This document shows positions 19,246 to 29,095 of a stretch of DNA of 34,091 nucleotides, in pieces (the first letter of the stretch is position 1; the number at the start of each line of letters is the position of its first letter). The position numbers were made by a program, and so were the translations under genes. Source of the DNA: a virus. Under the pieces are notes generated by a model. That model ran no database searches. It was given only the letters and a program-made list of their open reading frames with translations, and had not been told where the DNA came from. Location of the stretch: the IMG/VR virus record IMGVR_UViG_3300027771_000048, positions 1-34,091 of that record; one strand, given 5' to 3'.

Positions 19246-21474
19246 ATGTCTATTCTTGAAGGCTCATTAGCCGCATTGCAAACTGGTCAACAGGTTTTCG
19301 CTGACCAGTACACCAAAAACCGGCAGCGACAAGGTCTGAAGATTAGCCGCGAACAGCAGGATAATGCCAACGAACAGCAGACTTTAATTAGAAGAAAAGA
19401 TGACGCACGTACCCTTGTTGGGGGCATTAATGCGCACTTTGGTTCTATGGGAAAAGAGTGGAACAAGACAGATGGTTTAGCCTTATTAGAGGACCCTCAA
19501 GCAAAACAATTTGCGATCAGTATGCTCAATGATTCGGCTATGGAACAGTACAGAAACTTTACTAATGAAAAAGGGCAGAGTGTCGGAGCGAATATAGTAG
19601 ATGTAATAAAAAATGAGGACGGTTCTTATACCCCAATGGTAAAGCGCAGCGACACAGGTGAAATAGTCGTGATGACAGAAGGGCGCAACGCAGACCCGAT
19701 GGGAAACGCAACGAAAATTGATCCTACCACCATGTCTGGCGTATTGAACTCGCGGTATCAGGCAGCGGTGAATGATGGTGGTCTTGAGTCTACGGGCTCG
19801 GTCTTAGCATCTGCCGCAGCCATCACCGCTAATATGGCTAAGCAACAGGCGCTCGATCTAGCCGTTACCAAGATAGATGATCAGGCCCAGCTATCTCAGT
19901 TTGGCCTCCAGATTAATAGTATTGATATCGAAGCGCCAGGTGCAATGAAAGCGCTGTTAGACGTTTTTAAGTCTCTGGGCGGTGATGCAGATGCACTAGT
20001 CGCAAAAGGACAGGCGCGATCAGACGAGCTGTTCCTTAAAGAGGTCGAAGAGGGAGGTGGCTATCCAGCTGGTTCACTAGCAGAGCGTCTCGTTGATAAC
20101 GGCGTGACGCGCGAGAAGTGGAATGGTCTTACTCCAGAAGAGAAGGCCACGGTAAGCGAACGACTAAGTGATGGCCAGTCCCTAGGCCAATTATGGGACA
20201 AAACGGCGGGCGTGATAGCAGCGGGCACAGAAGATACAGTGTCAGCTCCGTTCAAAGCAGCGGGTCAGGTTTGGGATGCGTTTAAAACAAGTTTTATAGG
20301 TCGAAAGTTAGGGCTGTCTGAGATTACAGATATGCCTGCTGATTCGCCTAACTACTTCGCGGCGAATGAAGCTAATGACGAAGAGATTGCAGCCGGTCGT
20401 AAAGATATTACACAAGGTCGTGTTGACGTTATGCTAAATGGCCAACCAGCGTCTGCCCAATCTACTGGCGGACGCACGCCAAAGGGCACGGACGTTGGTG
20501 GACCAGCTTCTACCACACCTGACCCAGTGATCTCTCCACCGTCTTTCACGCTAACTGCAGAGAATGTACAAAAAGCGATCTTAGAGCAAACAGAAACACC
20601 TTCTGAAAAGCAGATCGCCACGATGGATAAGTTCTTAAAAGATCGCGGCATTGATAATGAGGCTGCGCTTGCAAAGGCGATAGAGGCCGGAGAGATTAAT
20701 GCCCAAGAAGGCCAAATGCTCGCTTGGGTCATGGGCGCTACTGCGGAAGGCGACACCGCTGTAAAAGCAGGCGTTGCCCAAGGAATTAGTAATTTACTTA
20801 ACAATGGTGATCAAGAGGTAGGCACGTTACAAGCCGCGCAGATTAGGTCCGCTGAAGCACAGGGCCAAGCCGCGACCCGGAACGCCCGAACCAAGTTGCA
20901 AGACTTACAGCTAAAACGTCAACAATACGACATGGCCGCTGTGGGGCCGATGATAGAATCCGGCGATCCTGTCCTTCTCAAGATGTATCAAGAGCTCGGC
21001 ATGATAGACAAGGAATCTACGACACTAGCTGATGCCACCTGGACAGACACACCATTCTCGGGCGACGAAGATGACGCAGTCATAATCTCTCGTTTGATTT
21101 CGGGTTTTATACCTAAACTAAAGAATGCGCAAGGCGGTGTCTCCGCTGCAGCGGGTATGGATATTATTAATCCCATGCTAAGTCTGTACCTCCAATCTAA
21201 GGCTAACGCAGATCCAGGTGGTTTATTCGATGGCGAAACTTACAAAGATTTCTTCCGAAAAGATGCTGACGGAACTATAGATTTCGATCTCAACAACGTT
21301 CGAGTTGGCAAGACTAAAAATGGTAAACCCACATCGATTGTATATGTAGACCAAGAAGGCGTCAGAAGCGAGGCACTCAAGGTGGAAGATCTACAAGAAG
21401 ATTCTAAAGTAATAGCTAGACTCCTCATAACAGCTGCGCAAAAGAATGGTACAGCCGCTGAATATAACAAATAA
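19246..21474 (+). CDS. Internal virion protein, gp15-like position (742 aa)
   Basis: A long helical protein. The N-terminus (LEGSLAALQTGQQVFADQYT, then QGLKISREQQDNANEQQTL) is a coiled-coil-type opening common to podovirus internal proteins. The middle (about 385-440) is low-complexity and Pro/Thr-rich (PDPVISPPS), followed by a helical region (EKQIATMDKFLKDRGIDNEA). No transmembrane segment or catalytic motif. It occupies the place of T7 gp15, just before the giant protein, so it probably forms part of the ejection channel. Confidence 0.65.
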   Translation: MSILEGSLAALQTGQQVFADQYTKNRQRQGLKISREQQDNANEQQTLIRRKDDARTLVGGINAHFGSMGKEWNKTDGLALLEDPQAKQFAISMLNDSAMEQYRNFTNEKGQSVGANIVDVIKNEDGSYTPMVKRSDTGEIVVMTEGRNADPMGNATKIDPTTMSGVLNSRYQAAVNDGGLESTGSVLASAAAITANMAKQQALDLAVTKIDDQAQLSQFGLQINSIDIEAPGAMKALLDVFKSLGGDADALVAKGQARSDELFLKEVEEGGGYPAGSLAERLVDNGVTREKWNGLTPEEKATVSERLSDGQSLGQLWDKTAGVIAAGTEDTVSAPFKAAGQVWDAFKTSFIGRKLGLSEITDMPADSPNYFAANEANDEEIAAGRKDITQGRVDVMLNGQPASAQSTGGRTPKGTDVGGPASTTPDPVISPPSFTLTAENVQKAILEQTETPSEKQIATMDKFLKDRGIDNEAALAKAIEAGEINAQEGQMLAWVMGATAEGDTAVKAGVAQGISNLLNNGDQEVGTLQAAQIRSAEAQGQAATRNARTKLQDLQLKRQQYDMAAVGPMIESGDPVLLKMYQELGMIDKESTTLADATWTDTPFSGDEDDAVIISRLISGFIPKLKNAQGGVSAAAGMDIINPMLSLYLQSKANADPGGLFDGETYKDFFRKDADGTIDFDLNNVRVGKTKNGKPTSIVYVDQEGVRSEALKVEDLQEDSKVIARLLITAAQKNGTAAEYNK

Positions 21475-21498
21475 TATAGTTAACTAGAAGGAAGCTAT

Positions 21499-24400
21499 GT
21501 GTTACAGGGTTACGCAGCAAATTTACAAGCCCCGATGCTCGATAAAGAGTCATCGGGCGACTATTCGGCTATCAACCAGTTGGGGTATGTTGGCGGATAT
21601 CAGTTTGGTGCATCGGCACTAGAAACACTAGGTTATTTAAAGTCTGGGAGTTCTAGTGCGGGTAACAAATCTGCTATGAATAACCCCGCAAATTGGACTG
21701 GAAAAAGCGGCGTTTCTAGTCTTCAAGATTTCTTACAAAACACTGATGTGCAAGATGCCGCCTTCCAAGAGAATGTAGATTTTAATCTCAAGTCTTTAAA
21801 GCAAAGGGGTACGGTCGACGCGTCTACATCAGACGACAAGATTATGGGGCTATTAGCGGCGTCCCATCTATTGGGAGCGGGTGGCGCTTCGAACGATTTG
21901 TCGGGAACTGATGCAAATGGAACGTCAGGCCAAGACTATTACAATATCGGTTTTGCGGCTTACACCCCAACTAACGGATCTACAAACGATGCAGTGGAAC
22001 AGTTTTTCTCATCGAGAATCACAGGCGTCACACAATCTAACCCAACACCCGCAGGCGCACAAGATGATGCAGTAGCGCAATTTTTTACAAAAAGACTCGT
22101 AGCTCCTGCTGCTAAACCAGCGCCAGCGCCAGCACCAATGCAAGCTCCGGTAGACTCAGCAACGGCGGTTATGAACGCCGCCTACAATACCAGCTCTCCG
22201 AACGATGCTGTAATGGCGCAAGCATATAACACTGGGTTCGACGGACCTATTACGGGGGCCAACGTAGGTTCTGTTATTACTACTCCACTTGACCCACTAC
22301 CGAGTGATGATCTAGTAACAACCTTTCGCCGTGGCGTTACCTCGGGCGCTGAAGGAGTAGCGGCTGACTTAAATTATATGGGCGCCGCGTGGAGCGCGCT
22401 TTTTGGCGATGAGCAGGGCGTAGCTGACTCTATTGAAAATGCGCGTATCCAAGAAGAATTCGCGGGTATCCCATTAGCAGGGATGAAAAAATTTAGTGAG
22501 GTTCTTGATGAACCGACGTTCGAAGGCGTGCTTGACCAAATTACAGTGGGCGTAGGGCAGCTAGTCCCTAGCGTAATTAGCGCGATCACAGGTGCTGGTA
22601 TTGGCAGCGTGACGATGTTGGCAGGGAAGCAGGTTCTTACGCAGTCGACCCGCCAAGCCGCCAAGAGCATCATCAAAGACTCTTTAAATGCTACTGCAAA
22701 AAAGACCGCTACCCCCGATCAACGTGCTATTGCGCAGGCAGCTTTTGAAGCTACAAAAGAAGCGCATGTACTTACTAGAAACCGCTACCTACGTAACAAA
22801 ACTGCTAAGCAGGGCGCCCTACTTGGCGCAGGGCTATCCGAATATGCACCATTAACGGGATCTAATGTTAGTGAAGCACTTGAGTCAGGGCGTGAGTTAG
22901 ATAGAACGCAAGCGATGAGAGCAGGATTAGTAGCTTTACCGCAAGCAGCGATCGGGGTCTTTGGCGAGGCTGGACTATTAAGCCTGATAAGCAGACAGGC
23001 TAGCAAGAAATCAGCTGGCCCTAAGTCTGTTATGGGCAGGCTAGCGGCTGCGACCGGCACGGGTTTTGTAAAAGGCGGCGTGTTAGAGGGAGCCGCAGAA
23101 CTAGCTCAAGAAGAACTCGCGATCCGTAACCGTATGGATATGGATGCCACATTCACCGACGCTGACGCTAATCTCCGTCGTATCCAAGCAGGCTTTATTG
23201 GATTCTTTGGTGGCGCAGCAGCGGGTGGCGGAGGCTCGGGACTCGTGCAAGCTGCTAATGAAATACCTGGTGGCGTCGTTAGTACCGTCGCCGCCGTAAC
23301 TGAAAAAGCGGCAGAGATGTCAGACTCTATCAAAGAGTTCATGACCCGTTCGCAAGCGAGTAGTGAGATATCTAGGATTGCTCCAGGGCAGACTACTCAG
23401 GAGTCTAAGCGCGACATAGACGCTCAAGTCAACGCGATGATCGACCCCAGTAGTTCTAAAGAAGCCGTATGGATAAGTGGCACTACGCCGGACCCTCGGT
23501 ATGCCAGCGGTAGTGGCCGTATCAAAAAAGTTATTATAAACGGGTCTCGTGCGTACTCCGCTTTTGTTCCTGGTCGAGGCACCATAATTTCCACTGATGT
23601 CGACATTGTCGAAAACGTGATTAAGGGAGAAGCGTCTGATGCGGTTCTTGCTGCAGCGTTAGGCTACAGTTCGGTTAAGACGGGCACTGAGAGTGATGTC
23701 TTCAGGGTTTACGACGCGGAGGGGGGCATTATCTCAGAGCAGGTGGTCAGCCGCGATGGTGACGAGATTATCGCAGCGCGTGCTGCCGCCGAAAAGCTAA
23801 TGCCTAAAGGTGGGCGCATCGAGTTTATGCCAGTCGAAGATGCCCTTGCTGACCGCGCGCGCCGAGCAGAACCTGATGTTAAATTTATGGACGACGACGT
23901 CGATCCCCTTGAACAAGACCAGACTCCAAACGAAAGAGACGCTGATCAAGAATTCGAGCCGGAAGTTCGTACACATTCATTTACCCAAGGCGGTAAGACC
24001 ACTGAAACTTACCAAGCGGTAGAGGGCGACAATAGCTTCGATGGTATAGAAGCGGCGAGGGCAGCTTACGCGGATATGCTCGGGTTCGCTGTCGATTTCA
24101 CTACTAATTTCTACAAACGCATGTCTAAAAGCATGCTTAACACTGCTGTGTCGTTACAAAAAGCCAACCCAGATGAAGTAGTACAGGTCGCGATCAACAG
24201 CGATGGCTCTTATCGTATTGACATAGAGACTACTCCTGATACACAGAAAATAAGAATCCGCGATAAAAAAGGTATTGAAGACGAAGTCTCGATGTCAGAG
24301 TTTTTACGCAGATCAATTAGTAAAGCTGCTAGTAGTATCCAAAAGTTTCGCACTATAAATATTACAGCTCCAGGCGCCGATGCAGCTATTAGCGTCAACC

Positions 24401-27400
24401 CTGTAGATCTGATGAACGCGGGTCGACGTATTGTGGAATCTTTAGAGGGTTCTTTTACGGGGGCAGGGGCAACCCAATCAACTCGCGAAGGCTTACTAGC
24501 TATACTGGGTGAACTTCAGATGCGCGGGTATGAGGTTGATATTCAAGGCGTACCGCTATCTGTAATTATGGAGAACTTGGCTAACCCCAGAATTAAATTA
24601 GATCCAAAAATAGCTAATATAACCGTCGGTTTCAATGACGCGGGTAAGAAAGTTAGTTTAGGTTATTTGCTAAAGCCCTATGTGCCAGGATCGCGTGGCG
24701 CAAATATCGTGGAGACGCTTCTTGATGAAGAAACCGAAACAGTTGAGCCTTACGATATGGCGGAAAACAATGCTCGGACAGATGATGGGATACCACTTAC
24801 TAGAGGTAATATTGAAGAGGGCGAGCGTAATATAGATAGTAGGCAAAACCGTCCAATAGGTAGCTCTCCGAGTACAGGTCCAACTCCGTCAGATAAGCCC
24901 CCCTTAGATATCCCATCGGGGGTTACGTTCCCCTTCGGTGAAGTGAATACGTTAGTCACTTCATTGGTTAAGCGGATCTCTCGCGCCATAAAATTAAAGA
25001 CCCCTACCGCCATACTAAGTTTAAAAGGCATAGATACTAAAACCCGTGAAATCATTGCTGGGTACATAAACAACAAGGCAAGTGCGAAAGGTAAGATTGC
25101 GCTAAGAACCTTAATGGGTGATTCAAAAATTAAGCCTTTGGATCTTTCGGACCTGAACGCAGTGGCTAGCTTTGTTAGAGGTCTTCAGACAGACGGTTTA
25201 CTCAAACCGGCGATGGATAAATATGTTTCTGATGTGGCGGATGCCACTTTACTAGGTCACACCTTTTTAAGGCGTGTCACCTATGAAACTATCGCGCCCC
25301 TAACTAACTCGTCTCCAGTTGCGGAAACAATGACCGACTGGATTATGGACCTGCGTAGTAAAGCACTAACTCGAAAAGGGGTCTCCCTTGGTTTCCAAGG
25401 CGCATCCGTAATTATACTTAACGATGTTAATAATACTAACGAAGCCGCCATTGCTATGACTGCGGCTCACGAAATGGGGCACGCCTTGTTTCGAGAAGAG
25501 ATAAACGGTACGTTAAAAAACGAGCCCCTAATGAAGCGGTTGACTGCTGCTTTTATTAGAGACCGAAAGAAAGCCCGAGATGATGGCAAACCTATAAGAC
25601 AGTGGGAAGAGGAAGGGTTCGAAGAGTGGTACGCAGACCAAGTAGCCGCGTGGATCAAGCAGGATATGCAAGCTGACGATCGCAGCGCGAAGAATGCGAT
25701 TGACAGCCACTTTAAGCGAATCGCTGAGAAGTTCAAAAAGCTGTGGGCAGCGATGTCAACGCACCCCAGTCAGATATTCCGCCGCACTGATAAAGTGAAA
25801 CCTAGCTTTAAAAAGTATATGGACGACGTGACCGCAGCGCGAGCCGCTAACCGCGAAAGCTATACGGCCCCAGTGTATAACGACAACGGCGAGATAGTTG
25901 CGTGGGCGTCGGGAATAGGCGCGGCTCGAATAGATGCAGAACCGGCGAATGTCCGCGAAGAGGAAAGCACTGTAACAGAAGATGCTGTTGAGGCTAGTAT
26001 TCCAGACCCCGCAGAGGGTAGCATCCCAGAACCCGCAGAGGCTTCCTGGGAACAAAAGGCTCTTGTCCAGGCGATTAAGGCCGAGATAAATATTCAGACT
26101 GGTGCAGCCGCCCGTGAGACGGCGTTCCGGCAGAAGCTGTCGGAAATGCAAAGTGCTTTCCTAGCCAAGAACCCGTGGGCTACACAAATACTTGGGTTGG
26201 TCCGTACCGCAGATGGCATGCTTCGTATGGTTGCAGGCGACGAAATCGCGGACCTGTTTTATGTCAGATCTAACACGACCGCCGGACTAGGGTTTACTCA
26301 GGCTAGACAGCTAGCTCGCGATGAGTGGCGTGCTGGGTTATTTGATGCGATAGGCGCAGATTGGACTACTGACGATGTACAGAATGCGTTGGAGGAAGCG
26401 CAGGGCAGTACACCTACCAGTGAACTTAAAAACCCGAAAGCCGTAGCAATACGGAAGTACCTTCAGCGGATGCACGAAGAGTATGTTGCCCCCTCGAACT
26501 CTGATATTGGTTTCCGAAATGATTACTTCCCTGTACTACTCGAGCTAGCGGAAATAACAGCTGACCCAGAGGCATTTATACAGCTGGTCGTTGATGGTAA
26601 TAAGCGCGCCGGTGTAAAGACTGATATGCAGGTGTTGAGGCAGACTGTTAATAAATTAATTAAGTATCAGGGCAATATTGACGAGGGGGGTAAACCAGAA
26701 AGCACCGATGCACTTGATCCTGGAGCTGTGGTAGAAGCCACGCTCGACCTGACTAAAAATGTAGAACGCTCTGTGCTTAGAGATACTATGTTTTTGATGG
26801 ACCCTGAAGTGGCGCTAATGAAGTACATCGACAATATTACAAAACGCGTTGAATGGAACAAAGCTACAAAAGATGCGAACGGTAAGGATAAGCTGCAACC
26901 TCTTCTTGCGACTCTTAATAAAGAGGAAAAGGCAACAGCTGAGTCTGTTATTAATGCATACCTCGGCAACGTGACGCACTTATCTCCATTCTGGCGCAAG
27001 ACCACTAGCTATCTCGCGACAATGAACTTGGTGACCCTATTACCGTTTGCCACGCTTGCCTCTATACCAGATTTTGCGGGCTCTATTGTTCAGACAAAAG
27101 AGTTCAAAGGCATAGGTATGTTCTTTAAAGAAATCGTCAATCAGATTCAAAACAGGGAAGTGGCGAAACGCTTAGCGAATGATATTGGGGTTGTTATGCC
27201 TGAAGCAGCCGCGACCGCGTGGATGTCTCAGGCTGATAGCGACATGTTAGACCCTACGGCTCGGAATGCTACCGATAAATTCTTCAAATACACGGGACTA
27301 CAGGCGTTGACAACTCTATCTCGCGAGTTCTCTGCGGGTATGGGTAAACAATTTCTAATCGAGCACGCTTATTATCCTAATGAGCGATCAGATCGATACT

Positions 27401-28089
27401 TAGCTCAATTAGGCGTTACAGCGGAGCAGGTGCGCGCATGGAACGATAGTGGTGAGTCATTCGATAGTGAAGAAGGCCAAGCAGTAAAAGCGGCGCTTAG
27501 CAGATTTGTAGAAAGCTCTGTACTGAGACCGAATGCTGGGGAGCGGCCTATATGGGCGTCTGATCCACGCTTTGCTTTAGTCTGGCAGCTAAAGTCTTTT
27601 ATATATGCGTTCAACAAAGTAATCCTAGAAGGCGTTTTGCGAGAAGGGAGAGAGCGGTATAAAGAAGGTAACTCAATAGCTGCCTCTATGGGCCCGTTAC
27701 TTATTCTGACTATGGCTGCGTTTATGCCTTTAGCGGCCCTTGGCCTTGAGCTTAGAGAATACGCAAAAGTCGGGTTGTCGTATGCCCTTCCAGGAATTGA
27801 CGGCAGCTTGAAATACCTCCGATCCGACAAGATGGACTACGGCACTTATTTTGTGGAACTGTTTAGCAGAGCGGGGCTTGACGGTCCGATAGGTATGTTG
27901 ACTATGGCGCAGCGATCAGGTGACTGGGGCGGTTCAGCTTTAGCAACGCTCCTTGGCCCTACGGCGGAGCTTGCCGATAAGATGTTACAAATCGGTCCAA
28001 TTGATGGCGCATACGGTCGAATGAATTCTCCACAGGATCAGGCAGGTATTCTATTAGGTATTGGGGCCGTAGCGAGAACTGTACTGTGA
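21499..28089 (+). CDS. Giant virion protein with N-terminal lysozyme-like and internal metalloprotease motifs (2196 aa)
   Basis: It starts with GTG at 21499; AAGGAAG lies 4 bases upstream, and the overlapping ATG at 21497 is out of frame. Residues 1-150 resemble a phage transglycosylase (DKESSGDYSAINQLGYVGGY, likely catalytic E17). A PAPAPAP linker is at about 205. A hydrophobic Gly/Ala segment at about 350-380 and another at 565-590 may contact membrane. HEMGH at 1324-1328, with EEWYAD at 1375-1380 as possible third ligand, suggests a gluzincin zinc protease. A Pro/Glu repeat lies at about 1500-1517. The C-terminal part (from about 1830; TTSYLATMNLVTLLPFATLA) resembles large polyvalent-protein domains. 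It sits in the T7 gp16 position but is far longer. It is probably ejected with DNA to cut peptidoglycan and act in the host. Confidence 0.8.
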   Translation: MLQGYAANLQAPMLDKESSGDYSAINQLGYVGGYQFGASALETLGYLKSGSSSAGNKSAMNNPANWTGKSGVSSLQDFLQNTDVQDAAFQENVDFNLKSLKQRGTVDASTSDDKIMGLLAASHLLGAGGASNDLSGTDANGTSGQDYYNIGFAAYTPTNGSTNDAVEQFFSSRITGVTQSNPTPAGAQDDAVAQFFTKRLVAPAAKPAPAPAPMQAPVDSATAVMNAAYNTSSPNDAVMAQAYNTGFDGPITGANVGSVITTPLDPLPSDDLVTTFRRGVTSGAEGVAADLNYMGAAWSALFGDEQGVADSIENARIQEEFAGIPLAGMKKFSEVLDEPTFEGVLDQITVGVGQLVPSVISAITGAGIGSVTMLAGKQVLTQSTRQAAKSIIKDSLNATAKKTATPDQRAIAQAAFEATKEAHVLTRNRYLRNKTAKQGALLGAGLSEYAPLTGSNVSEALESGRELDRTQAMRAGLVALPQAAIGVFGEAGLLSLISRQASKKSAGPKSVMGRLAAATGTGFVKGGVLEGAAELAQEELAIRNRMDMDATFTDADANLRRIQAGFIGFFGGAAAGGGGSGLVQAANEIPGGVVSTVAAVTEKAAEMSDSIKEFMTRSQASSEISRIAPGQTTQESKRDIDAQVNAMIDPSSSKEAVWISGTTPDPRYASGSGRIKKVIINGSRAYSAFVPGRGTIISTDVDIVENVIKGEASDAVLAAALGYSSVKTGTESDVFRVYDAEGGIISEQVVSRDGDEIIAARAAAEKLMPKGGRIEFMPVEDALADRARRAEPDVKFMDDDVDPLEQDQTPNERDADQEFEPEVRTHSFTQGGKTTETYQAVEGDNSFDGIEAARAAYADMLGFAVDFTTNFYKRMSKSMLNTAVSLQKANPDEVVQVAINSDGSYRIDIETTPDTQKIRIRDKKGIEDEVSMSEFLRRSISKAASSIQKFRTINITAPGADAAISVNPVDLMNAGRRIVESLEGSFTGAGATQSTREGLLAILGELQMRGYEVDIQGVPLSVIMENLANPRIKLDPKIANITVGFNDAGKKVSLGYLLKPYVPGSRGANIVETLLDEETETVEPYDMAENNARTDDGIPLTRGNIEEGERNIDSRQNRPIGSSPSTGPTPSDKPPLDIPSGVTFPFGEVNTLVTSLVKRISRAIKLKTPTAILSLKGIDTKTREIIAGYINNKASAKGKIALRTLMGDSKIKPLDLSDLNAVASFVRGLQTDGLLKPAMDKYVSDVADATLLGHTFLRRVTYETIAPLTNSSPVAETMTDWIMDLRSKALTRKGVSLGFQGASVIILNDVNNTNEAAIAMTAAHEMGHALFREEINGTLKNEPLMKRLTAAFIRDRKKARDDGKPIRQWEEEGFEEWYADQVAAWIKQDMQADDRSAKNAIDSHFKRIAEKFKKLWAAMSTHPSQIFRRTDKVKPSFKKYMDDVTAARAANRESYTAPVYNDNGEIVAWASGIGAARIDAEPANVREEESTVTEDAVEASIPDPAEGSIPEPAEASWEQKALVQAIKAEINIQTGAAARETAFRQKLSEMQSAFLAKNPWATQILGLVRTADGMLRMVAGDEIADLFYVRSNTTAGLGFTQARQLARDEWRAGLFDAIGADWTTDDVQNALEEAQGSTPTSELKNPKAVAIRKYLQRMHEEYVAPSNSDIGFRNDYFPVLLELAEITADPEAFIQLVVDGNKRAGVKTDMQVLRQTVNKLIKYQGNIDEGGKPESTDALDPGAVVEATLDLTKNVERSVLRDTMFLMDPEVALMKYIDNITKRVEWNKATKDANGKDKLQPLLATLNKEEKATAESVINAYLGNVTHLSPFWRKTTSYLATMNLVTLLPFATLASIPDFAGSIVQTKEFKGIGMFFKEIVNQIQNREVAKRLANDIGVVMPEAAATAWMSQADSDMLDPTARNATDKFFKYTGLQALTTLSREFSAGMGKQFLIEHAYYPNERSDRYLAQLGVTAEQVRAWNDSGESFDSEEGQAVKAALSRFVESSVLRPNAGERPIWASDPRFALVWQLKSFIYAFNKVILEGVLREGRERYKEGNSIAASMGPLLILTMAAFMPLAALGLELREYAKVGLSYALPGIDGSLKYLRSDKMDYGTYFVELFSRAGLDGPIGMLTMAQRSGDWGGSALATLLGPTAELADKMLQIGPIDGAYGRMNSPQDQAGILLGIGAVARTVL

Positions 28090-28409
28090 GCCCCTTAAAA
28101 CTAGAGCCAGGGTCTAAGTACTCAGAATTTGACTTAGATCAAGATGGCACCGTGACGGATGAGGAAATCCAAATGCACCAGGAAATGGTGGAGTTACAAC
28201 TGAGAGAAGAGAAAGCAGATTCTCAGCGAAGGATGGCATGGGTAGCAATGATAAGTATGTGTGTCTACGCGCTACTACCTATCCTTCCCTTTATCCCTGA
28301 AGACAGGTTAGCGACGTTAGCTTCTCTGTCAGACATGTTGTTCTTATCACAGGCTTCTGTGGTGGGGCTTTACTTTGGCGCAACCGCTTACATGGCACGA
28401 GGAAAATAA
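28086..28409 (+). CDS. Membrane protein with canonical EF-hand loop (107 aa)
   Basis: It starts with GTG at 28086, overlapping the giant gene's stop (GTGA). Residues 16-27 (DLDQDGTVTDEE) fit the EF-hand consensus DxDxDG...E exactly, with ligands D16, D18, D20, T22 and E27. Two hydrophobic segments follow, about 50-70 (WVAMISMCVYALLPILPFI) and 78-104. It is the first gene of the lysis cassette. A calcium-responsive holin or antiholin is a reasonable guess, but the loop alone does not prove binding. Confidence 0.65.
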   Translation: MSPLKLEPGSKYSEFDLDQDGTVTDEEIQMHQEMVELQLREEKADSQRRMAWVAMISMCVYALLPILPFIPEDRLATLASLSDMLFLSQASVVGLYFGATAYMARGK

Positions 28410-28410
28410 A

Positions 28411-28809
28411 ATGTTACAAGCACTAATCGGTCCAGTATCAAACCTGTTGGATAAGTTTATTTTAGACAAAGACGTCAAGGCCAAGCTAAGTCACGAAATT
28501 AGCACAATGGCAGAGCGTCATGCTCAAGAAGTAGCCAAGGGGCAATTAGAGGTCAACAAGGTTGAAGCCGCTTCTAAGTCTATGTTCGTAGCTGGCTGGC
28601 GCCCGGCTGTCGGGTGGGTGACTGTAATAGGCATGGCCTCAAATTACATCCTGATTCCGATGAGCAACTTTGCTTTAGCTATTGCTGGTAGTGAGATAAC
28701 CATCCCCCTACTTCAGATGTCTGAAATGATGCCCGTGCTCTTAGGCATGCTTGGTCTCGGCGGTATGCGTACCGTAGAAAAAATTCAGAAGGTGAGCCGG
28801 AATAAATGA
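28411..28809 (+). CDS. Holin of the 3TM family
   Basis: A 132-residue protein. The start at 28411 (MLQALIGPVSNLLDKFILDK) has GAGGAAAA just upstream and is one base after the previous stop; an earlier ATG at 28375 is inside the preceding gene. The signature NKVEAASKSMFVAGWRPAVG (49-68) followed by hydrophobic segments at about 66-85 and 105-118 is that of the 3TM holin family (GTA-type), which permeabilises the inner membrane to release endolysin. Just upstream of a coiled-coil membrane protein and an M15 peptidase, as expected for a lysis cassette. Confidence 0.85.
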   Translation: MLQALIGPVSNLLDKFILDKDVKAKLSHEISTMAERHAQEVAKGQLEVNKVEAASKSMFVAGWRPAVGWVTVIGMASNYILIPMSNFALAIAGSEITIPLLQMSEMMPVLLGMLGLGGMRTVEKIQKVSRNK

Positions 28810-29093
28810 CTGACTTCAATACGGAAGTAGGGAAACGCTTTGACCGCCTTGAAACCAAGATAGACCGGCTGACAGAGGTCATGGCAAATGTAGCGCGCGT
28901 CGAAGAGCAGATCAATGGCCAGAATGGGCGGCTGAAGCGCCATGAATATCGACTAGATGAGACCGAAAAAAAGCTAGAAGACATTATGGAGTTAGTCGGT
29001 AAGAACACTTTTGCGGCTAAGTTAGGTACGGGGATACTTGGCACGATCTGGGTAGCTGCTTTAGGGGCAATAATGTACCTATTTGAGGACTGA
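28806..29093 (+). CDS. XhlA-like coiled-coil, single-TM lysis accessory protein (95 aa)
   Basis: Residues about 8-65 form a charged coiled coil (FDRLETKIDRLTEVMANVAR). One membrane segment lies near the C-terminus (TGILGTIWVAALGAIMYLF, about 74-92). This arrangement matches XhlA/hemolysin-type lysis proteins. The ATG overlaps the holin stop (ATGA). It could alternatively be an Rz-like spanin, but Rz proteins have the membrane segment at the N-terminus, which argues against it. Confidence 0.7.
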   Translation: MTDFNTEVGKRFDRLETKIDRLTEVMANVARVEEQINGQNGRLKRHEYRLDETEKKLEDIMELVGKNTFAAKLGTGILGTIWVAALGAIMYLFED

Positions 29094-29095
29094 GA

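Noticed and set aside
22374-27830. Minus-strand frames within the giant virion gene
   Set aside because: They are shadows of a strongly coding plus-strand frame, with Ser/Pro/Ala-rich compositions and no ribosome sites.
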